Shown here: one piece after another, positions 59,878 to 64,000 of the stretch | Layout: every line of letters begins with the position of its first letter | How positions within the stretch are numbered: position 1 is the stretch's first letter | Source of the DNA: Falsiroseomonas sp050563545 | GTDB taxonomy: Bacteria > Pseudomonadota > Alphaproteobacteria > Acetobacterales > Acetobacteraceae | Direction: 5' to 3' | Length of the DNA: 64,000 nt | Assembly: GCF_050563545.1 (NCBI RefSeq) | Contig: NZ_JBNXUM010000020.1 | Coordinates: 62,001-126,000 of the forward strand | The notes under the pieces: generated by a model | Told to the model about the DNA's origin: nothing | Database searches by the model: none | The model's input: the letters and a program-made list of their open reading frames with translations, nothing else | Made by a program: the position numbers and the translations under genes

Positions 59878-60977
59878 ATGCGTTCAATCCGGTCGATTAC
59901 ATCCTCGGCAAACGAGGCGTACTGTTGCCTTGTTCGAGTATAGGCGTCGCGATTTATTCTGATCGTGTTCTCATCAGCTTTCGAGAGGCCGCTTAGGCTC
60001 GGAAGCTTCCAAATGGGCTGATGATATTTTTGGGCGATATTTGGCAATGTGTTGTGTGTATGCATAACGGCTGTGCCGCCAATCGGCTCGTTGATGTCGT
60101 CGTCCGTTAAATGTGCGCGTATCTCTTCAGGAATTGCGCCACGGATAGTTTCTGGTATCTGCTGTGCAAAATGAAAGTGACCGCTTGCAAGATTCCATCT
60201 GTTTATAGGTGGGTTCTGCCTGTATGGTCGCGCATTGTAGATCGTGTATCCCAGAAAACGTACGAAGTGCCGCGGAAAAAGCCGTCTGCGAGTAGATGCT
60301 TGTAAGCTCAGGATTGTCTCGAACTCAGACTTCCAGCGAGCTAATGCATTGCCGATATTTTTGATTCCGTAAAGAGAGAATTTATCTGGTAGACATGGAA
60401 TAATGAACCCATCCGTCATGGAAAGAATAACTCTATTCAGCATGCCGAGGCTTGGTGACGTATCAAATATCACAAAATCAAAGTCATATTCTTCAGCGTA
60501 TCGGGCGGCAATTGTTCTTATCTGAGTGATTGTCCTGATAGCGAGAGGGTCGCCCTTATAGCAATTTGACCAGCGTTCGCCGATTTTGTCCTCATAGGAA
60601 TGGAGCGTCAGTCTCCCTGGTAGCAGCCAGATGCTGCTTCCAATTCTCACTGGCTGCGGTGTCTCCTCAAAATCTGTGAGTCCATCTTCGGCAGATTTAA
60701 GCAAAAAGTGCGTTGATCTCGGTTTAGAGAGGAGTTTGTCTCTATCTTCCAAATCTAAATCTTCGAAAGCTCCAAAATCAGGCATAAACGCATCTTCCGC
60801 GTCCCAAATACCGAAAATGCTTCTATCTGACATCGCCAGGATTGTTAGATTGCACTGTGGATCTAGGTCGACAACAAGTACCTTCTTTCCAAGGTCCGCT
60901 AAGGCGTGGGCGAAATGAAATGTGAGCGTCGTCTTGCCCACTCCGCCCTTATTGTTGAAGATCGAAATTGAAAACAT
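59874..60977 (-). CDS. ParA/Soj-family ATPase paired with RelA/SpoT protein
   Basis: A 367-residue P-loop ATPase. The deviant Walker A is NNKGGVGKTTLTF (Lys10 and Lys15), Walker A' VLVVDLDPQCNLT (~33-45) and Walker B FVIFDTSPSLGML (Asp172). PDKFSLYGIKNIGNAL follows. ParA proteins dimerise with ATP and bind DNA or membranes, but no parB or replication gene is near, so plasmid partition is unlikely. The ATG at 60977 is preferred; an in-frame ATG at 61028 sits in a hairpin. DNA is A+T-rich compared with all neighbours. It probably regulates or senses for the RelA/SpoT partner. Confidence 0.87.
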   Translation of the reverse strand: MFSISIFNNKGGVGKTTLTFHFAHALADLGKKVLVVDLDPQCNLTILAMSDRSIFGIWDAEDAFMPDFGAFEDLDLEDRDKLLSKPRSTHFLLKSAEDGLTDFEETPQPVRIGSSIWLLPGRLTLHSYEDKIGERWSNCYKGDPLAIRTITQIRTIAARYAEEYDFDFVIFDTSPSLGMLNRVILSMTDGFIIPCLPDKFSLYGIKNIGNALARWKSEFETILSLQASTRRRLFPRHFVRFLGYTIYNARPYRQNPPINRWNLASGHFHFAQQIPETIRGAIPEEIRAHLTDDDINEPIGGTAVMHTHNTLPNIAQKYHQPIWKLPSLSGLSKADENTIRINRDAYTRTRQQYASFAEDVIDRIERI

Positions 60978-61017
60978 GCAATACTCGTATGGTTGCCCGG
61001 TGGTGGCGCGACGAGCG

Positions 61018-61040
61018 CCCTCTTCCATCGCGGAAGAGGG
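61018..61040. promoter_or_regulatory. Perfect hairpin upstream of the ParA-type gene
   Basis: CCCTCTTCC (61018-61026) pairs with GGAAGAGGG (61032-61040) around ATCGC, 41 bases before the ATG at 60977. It could be an operator or a leader RNA structure for the ParA-RelA operon. Confidence 0.55.
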
Positions 61041-61371
61041 TGGCAGTTAGGCTCAGTGAATTCAACCCTGAATAGCATTCAAGCGTGGGCCTGCTCCGCA
61101 GTGCTCCGCCCCGAAGCGCCGTAGCTCATGATGCGGGAAGGCCTGTAGGAAACTCGGCAACGACCGGCTTCTTGCGATCGCTTATGTCAGTGACTCCGGC
61201 ACCGCGGATATCTGCATTTGCCGCTAGACATCTAGCCCAACGACGCAATCGTACTCGCAGAGCCGAAGGCCGGAGCGTCCAAGGGCGCCCGCTCTTTCGG
61301 TTGAGTGCCAGCACTCCACGCAGAACCGCGGCGGGGCGCCGCGAAGCCCCCCCAACAAGCAGGAGCTCTCA
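61041..61371. other. Gene-poor gap between island and DJ-1 gene
   Basis: About 330 bases of intermediate composition. Only short open frames without clear starts or ribosome-binding sites were seen. GCAGGAG near 61360 is the likely ribosome-binding site of the downstream gene. The promoter of the ParA-RelA operon probably lies here. Nothing else can be supported. Confidence 0.5.
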
Positions 61372-62073
61372 GTGGCCACCACCCCGCCCACCCTCGACAT
61401 CGGCCTCCTCGTCTTCCCCCGCATCACCCATCTCGACATGACCGGCCCGCATGAGGTCCTCGCCAGCCTCCCCGGCGCGCGTGTCCGCCTGGTCTGGAAG
61501 GACACCGCGCCCGTCCGCGCCGACAGTGGCCTCATGCTCACCCCCGACACCGCCTTCGCGGACTGCCCCCCTCTCGACCTCATCTGCGTCCCCGGCGGCC
61601 CCGGCGTCGGCGCGCTGATGGAGGATGACGAAACCCTCGCCTTCCTCCGCCGCCAGGCCGAAGGCGCGCGCTACGTCACCTCGGTCTGCACGGGCGCGCT
61701 GGTCCTCGGCGCGGCGGGGCTGCTGCGCGGCCGGCGCGCGACGACGCATTGGGCCAGCCACGACTTCCTCCCCGCCTTCGGCGCCACCCCGGTCAAGGCG
61801 CGGGTGGTGCGGGACGGCAACCTCTTCACGGGCGGCGGCGTGACGGCCGGGATCGACTTCGCGCTCACCATCGCCGCCGAGATCGCCGGCGAGGAAGCCG
61901 CCCAGGCCATCCAGCTCCGCATCGAATACGCGCCCGACCCGCCCTTCCAGGCCGGCGATCCCGACACGGCGCCGCCCGCGGTGCTCGCCCGTGCCCGCGC
62001 CGGCATGCGCGCCATGCGGGCGGAACGCGAGGCGCTGATGGCCCGCGTCGCCGCGCGCCTCGGCCAGGCCTGA
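61372..62073 (+). CDS. DJ-1/PfpI family protein (isonitrile hydratase-like)
   Basis: A 233-residue protein with a flavodoxin-like DJ-1 fold. LVFPRITHLDMTGPHEVL near the N-terminus and the cysteine elbow YVTSVCTGALVLGAAGLL (~residue 103) match the isonitrile hydratase (InhA)-like branch. RRATTHWASHDFLPAFG and the late VVRDGNLFTGGGVTAGID are also typical. Starts with GTG after GCAGGAG. It may hydrate isonitriles or act on reactive carbonyls. A terminator follows. Confidence 0.88.
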   Translation: MATTPPTLDIGLLVFPRITHLDMTGPHEVLASLPGARVRLVWKDTAPVRADSGLMLTPDTAFADCPPLDLICVPGGPGVGALMEDDETLAFLRRQAEGARYVTSVCTGALVLGAAGLLRGRRATTHWASHDFLPAFGATPVKARVVRDGNLFTGGGVTAGIDFALTIAAEIAGEEAAQAIQLRIEYAPDPPFQAGDPDTAPPAVLARARAGMRAMRAEREALMARVAARLGQA

Positions 62074-62129
62074 CCAGGGCAGGGCGCGCGCGGTGTCCTG
62101 GCCGCGCGCTCAGAGACCGCTTGAGAATG

Positions 62130-62159
62130 CCGGCGGCCGAGGATCCGCCGGGTTTTTTT
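62130..62159 (+). terminator. Intrinsic terminator after DJ-1 gene
   Basis: CCGGCGG (62130-62136) pairs with CCGCCGG (62145-62151) around an 8-base loop, followed by G and seven T (62153-62159). Confidence 0.88.
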
Positions 62160-62183
62160 CGTCACTGCCAGGCGCCGGGCGCC

Positions 62184-62204
62184 GCCGATGCTGATTGCAT
62201 CGGC
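62184..62204. repeat. Short perfect hairpin upstream of the FkbM gene
   Basis: GCCGATGC (62184-62191) and GCATCGGC (62197-62204) pair around TGATT, shortly after the DJ-1 terminator. Possible operator or leader structure for the methyltransferase gene; no T-tract. Confidence 0.4.
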
Positions 62205-62433
62205 AAGCCTGGCAACGACGCAGAGGCGGAAAAGACCCGCCGGACCGACCCGCGCGGCGTTGTCTAACGGGCCCTGGCCCTGCCGGAGCGCGGCGGAACG
62301 GCACGCTCGCTCGCCCAGCCCTGCGAACCCGCGGCGCCCCCAGCCTTTACACTCTCCGCCACCCTATCGCCGCGCGCGGCCCCGCCCTGCCGCCCGGCTC
62401 CGCGACCGTCCCCAACTTCGCACGGAAGAGATC

Positions 62434-63231
62434 TTGGACAGCCTCGACCAGCGCCTCCGCCCCATCGCGCGCGCCATCCGCGACGCGCTCCGCCCGGCCG
62501 CCACCGCCTTCCCCGCGGACGCGCCCCCCGACCGGATCCACGCCTTCCGCCTCGGCGGCCTCCGGCTCGAGGTGCCGCACCGCCTGCTCGGGCCGAAGAC
62601 CTGGCTGGCGCTGTCGAACGGCACCTATGAGCGCAACGAGCTCGCGCTGCTGCCGCGGCTGCTGCGGCCGTCGGACACGGTGCTGGAGGTCGGCGCCGCG
62701 CTCGGCCTGGTCTCGGCCCGCGCCGCGCGGCTGGCCCAGCGGGTCGTGGCGGTGGAGGCGAATGCCGCGCTGATCCCCGTCGCCCGCCGCACGCATGAGC
62801 TGAACGGGGTGACGGCCGAGCTGGTCAACGCCGTCGTCGGCCATGCGGACGGGGAGGCCGATTTCTGGACCGACGAGGAATTCTGGGCGTCCTCGACCGC
62901 CAGGCGCGACGGGATGCGGCACCAGCGGCTGCCGGCGCGGTCGCTGGCCGGGCTGATCGAGGAGGTGCGGCCCGACGTGCTGATCCTCGACGTGGAGGGG
63001 GGCGAGGTCGCGCTGCTCGACGGCGCGCGCTTCCCCGGCGTGCGCCAGGTCGTGCTGGAGGTGCACCGCTGGAACACCGGGCTGCGCGGGATCGGGACGG
63101 TCTTCGCCCACATGGAAGCCGCGGGCTTCGCCTATGACCCCGAGTTCAGCGAGGGCCAGATCGTGACCTTCGGCCGCGTGGAGGAGGACGCGATCGCACT
63201 GGACAGGGAGGGGCAGGCGTCGGTAGGATAG
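62434..63231 (+). CDS. FkbM family methyltransferase
   Basis: About 265 residues if started at the TTG at 62434, which has GGAAGAG just upstream; the frame is open further but the extra residues look like non-coding arginine/proline-rich sequence. The methyltransferase core shows TVLEVGAALGLVSARAAR (motif I), VVAVEANAALIPVARR, then DVLILDVEGGEVALLDGARF, typical of FkbM proteins. These O-methylate sugars or other acceptors. Target unknown. Confidence 0.82.
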   Translation: MDSLDQRLRPIARAIRDALRPAATAFPADAPPDRIHAFRLGGLRLEVPHRLLGPKTWLALSNGTYERNELALLPRLLRPSDTVLEVGAALGLVSARAARLAQRVVAVEANAALIPVARRTHELNGVTAELVNAVVGHADGEADFWTDEEFWASSTARRDGMRHQRLPARSLAGLIEEVRPDVLILDVEGGEVALLDGARFPGVRQVVLEVHRWNTGLRGIGTVFAHMEAAGFAYDPEFSEGQIVTFGRVEEDAIALDREGQASVG

Positions 63232-63337
63232 GAATAGATGCAAGGGCCGTGAGGCCCGCGCGCGGTTCTTTCAGGCTGTGGATCAGAGGGCAGGGCGGGC
63301 GTCCCGGCGCGGGTTGCCGCATTTGTCCGAAGGGCGC

Positions 63338-63450
63338 CGACCCCCACCCCTGGCCCTCCCCCGCTCTGCGGGAGAGGGAGCGTTGCGCCATTCTCCCTCT
63401 CCCGCAGAGCGGGGGAGGGTGCCGAGCGTAGCGAGGCGGGTGGGGGTGAG
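63338..63450. repeat. G/C-rich palindromic intergenic element, copy 5, with perfect 27-bp inverted repeat
   Basis: Bases 63354-63380 and 63393-63419 are perfectly complementary (27 bp) around a 12-base loop. The arms contain CCCTCCCCCGC and its complement, as in copies 1 and 2, and are flanked by CCCCCACCCC and GGGTGGGGG. This is the longest perfect inverted repeat in the window. It lies between the fkbM and epmB-type genes. Confidence 0.85.
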
Positions 63451-63522
63451 CGCGACCTTGAAGGACAGAAGAGACCTGTTTGTCCGAAGCCGAGCGCGAT
63501 AAAGGGCTAAAAGCTTAAAATC

Positions 63523-64000
63523 CTAAAACCCTAAAAATGCCGCCCTCACCGGCACCTTCCCCCCACCCCCCGGCGTCTCCTTCACATAGAGCGGCTGCCC
63601 GAGCCCGCTCAGCCGCCCGCGCAGCGCGCCGACCAGCCGCAGCCCCTCCGCCTCCGGCACCGCGAACCGCGCCGTGCCCGGCGCGGGGTCCAGCTGGTGG
63701 AGGTAGTAGGGCTTCACCCCGTGCCGCAGCATCGCCCGGAACAGCGCCTCGAGCGCGGCCTCGCGGTCGTTCACCCCGCGCAGCAGCACGGATTGCCCGA
63801 GCAGGGTCGCCACCCCCCGCAGGCGCCGCAGCGCCGATCCCGCTTCCGGCGTGAACTCCCGCTCGTGGTTGGCATGGACGCAGAGATAAAGCGGCTTCTC
63901 CCTCCCCAGCGCCCCGGCCAGCGCCGGCGTGACGCGGGCGGGATCGGCGACCGGCACGCGGCTGTGGATGCGCAGGATCTCGACATGCGGGATCGCCGCC
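63523..64000 (-). CDS. EpmB-type lysine 2,3-aminomutase (radical SAM), C-terminal part
   Basis: The 5' end is outside the window; 159 codons are visible. The sequence EILRIHSRVPVADPARVTP, YLCVHANHEREFTPEAG, LLGQSVLLRGVND and GVKPYYLHQLDPAPGTARF matches the KamA/EpmB family C-terminal half. The radical SAM cysteines would be upstream. EpmB makes (R)-beta-lysine for attachment to elongation factor P, and efp is 4.5 kb away, so EF-P modification is the likely role. A true lysine 2,3-aminomutase is less likely by context. Confidence 0.88.
   Translation of the reverse strand, partial: AAIPHVEILRIHSRVPVADPARVTPALAGALGREKPLYLCVHANHEREFTPEAGSALRRLRGVATLLGQSVLLRGVNDREAALEALFRAMLRHGVKPYYLHQLDPAPGTARFAVPEAEGLRLVGALRGRLSGLGQPLYVKETPGGGGKVPVRAAFLGF

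Larger units (their letters stand above)
59200..61080. other. A+T-rich genomic island
   Basis: The segment differs strongly from its surroundings: bases 60361-60420 hold 23 G+C of 60, whereas 62641-62700 hold 48 of 60. The left edge falls inside the 3' part of the RelA/SpoT gene and the right edge shortly upstream of the ParA-type gene. I saw no tRNA, integrase, direct repeats or insertion sequence at the edges, so the mechanism of entry is not visible. Acquired by transfer (inference). Confidence 0.8.

Noticed and set aside
59874..60977. Plasmid or chromosome partition gene (parA)
   Set aside because: No parB-like gene, parS-like repeats or replication gene is adjacent; the coupled partner is a RelA/SpoT protein.
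59200..61080. Insertion sequence or prophage remnant
   Set aside because: No transposase, integrase, phage gene, terminal inverted repeats or target duplication could be seen at the island edges.

Overview
The window is G+C-rich, densely packed chromosomal DNA of an alphaproteobacterium. It is most likely a member of the Acetobacteraceae (Roseomonas-like). This inference rests on several Bug/TctC and TRAP solute-binding proteins, DUF1491, DUF2161 and DUF1003 genes, a MotA-like/OmpA/suhB/efp neighbourhood, a tRNA-Cys without encoded CCA, and frequent 4-base start/stop overlaps (ATGA, GTGA, TTGA). No insertion sequence, phage gene or CRISPR array was seen.

Layout. 1-6.1 kb: a TRAP transporter operon, an ABC exporter and a methyltransferase fusion cut by the left edge. 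6.2-18.7 kb: mixed metabolism and envelope genes (Gfo/Idh oxidoreductase, MATE pump, hydroxyisourate hydrolase, Bug and BMP binding proteins, MscL, M20 peptidase, GST, MgtC-like, cupin, OmpA, DUF2161, TIM-barrel isomerase). 19-25.5 kb: a polysaccharide-export lipoprotein, then a hydantoinase/cysteine-hydrolase pair divergent from a second complete TRAP transporter, with a GntR-type palindrome between them. 25.5-34.7 kb: a peptidoglycan-binding lipoprotein, a 1,601-residue DUF4011-helicase-nuclease-DUF3320 protein (probably anti-phage, Hhe-like), a Na+/H+ antiporter, a trypsin-like protease and a degenerate hydrolase. 34.9-41.6 kb: small membrane proteins, an SDR protein, a complete tripartite tricarboxylate transporter (tctC-tctB-tctA) and an M20 amidohydrolase. 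41.8-49.9 kb: ketopantoate reductase-like gene, DUF429, cytochrome b561, an unusually long DUF1963 protein, and a TetR-controlled SnoaL/GST locus. 50-53.9 kb: argC with a leader that looks like a transcription attenuator, tRNA-Cys, an ICL/PEP-mutase-like enzyme, a CBS protein and upp. 53.9-59 kb: a MotA-like/OmpA envelope module, suhB and efp. 59-61 kb: an A+T-rich island with a ParA-type ATPase and a RelA/SpoT synthetase. 61.4-64 kb: a DJ-1 protein, an FkbM methyltransferase and a partial EpmB-type radical SAM enzyme.

Two places stand out. The first is the ParA plus RelA/SpoT pair at about 59.05-60.98 kb. The genes overlap by ATGA, differ sharply in composition from the chromosome, keep intact catalytic motifs, and sit between efp and the EF-P-modifying enzyme gene. 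This looks like an acquired alarmone-based stress or defence module. The second is the argC leader at 50.2-50.4 kb: a 36-codon reading frame with four consecutive arginine codons, followed by a strong intrinsic terminator just before argC, as expected for attenuation responding to arginine supply. A family of G/C-rich palindromic elements recurs in intergenic gaps at about 5.0, 41.7, 57.3, 58.4 and 63.4 kb.
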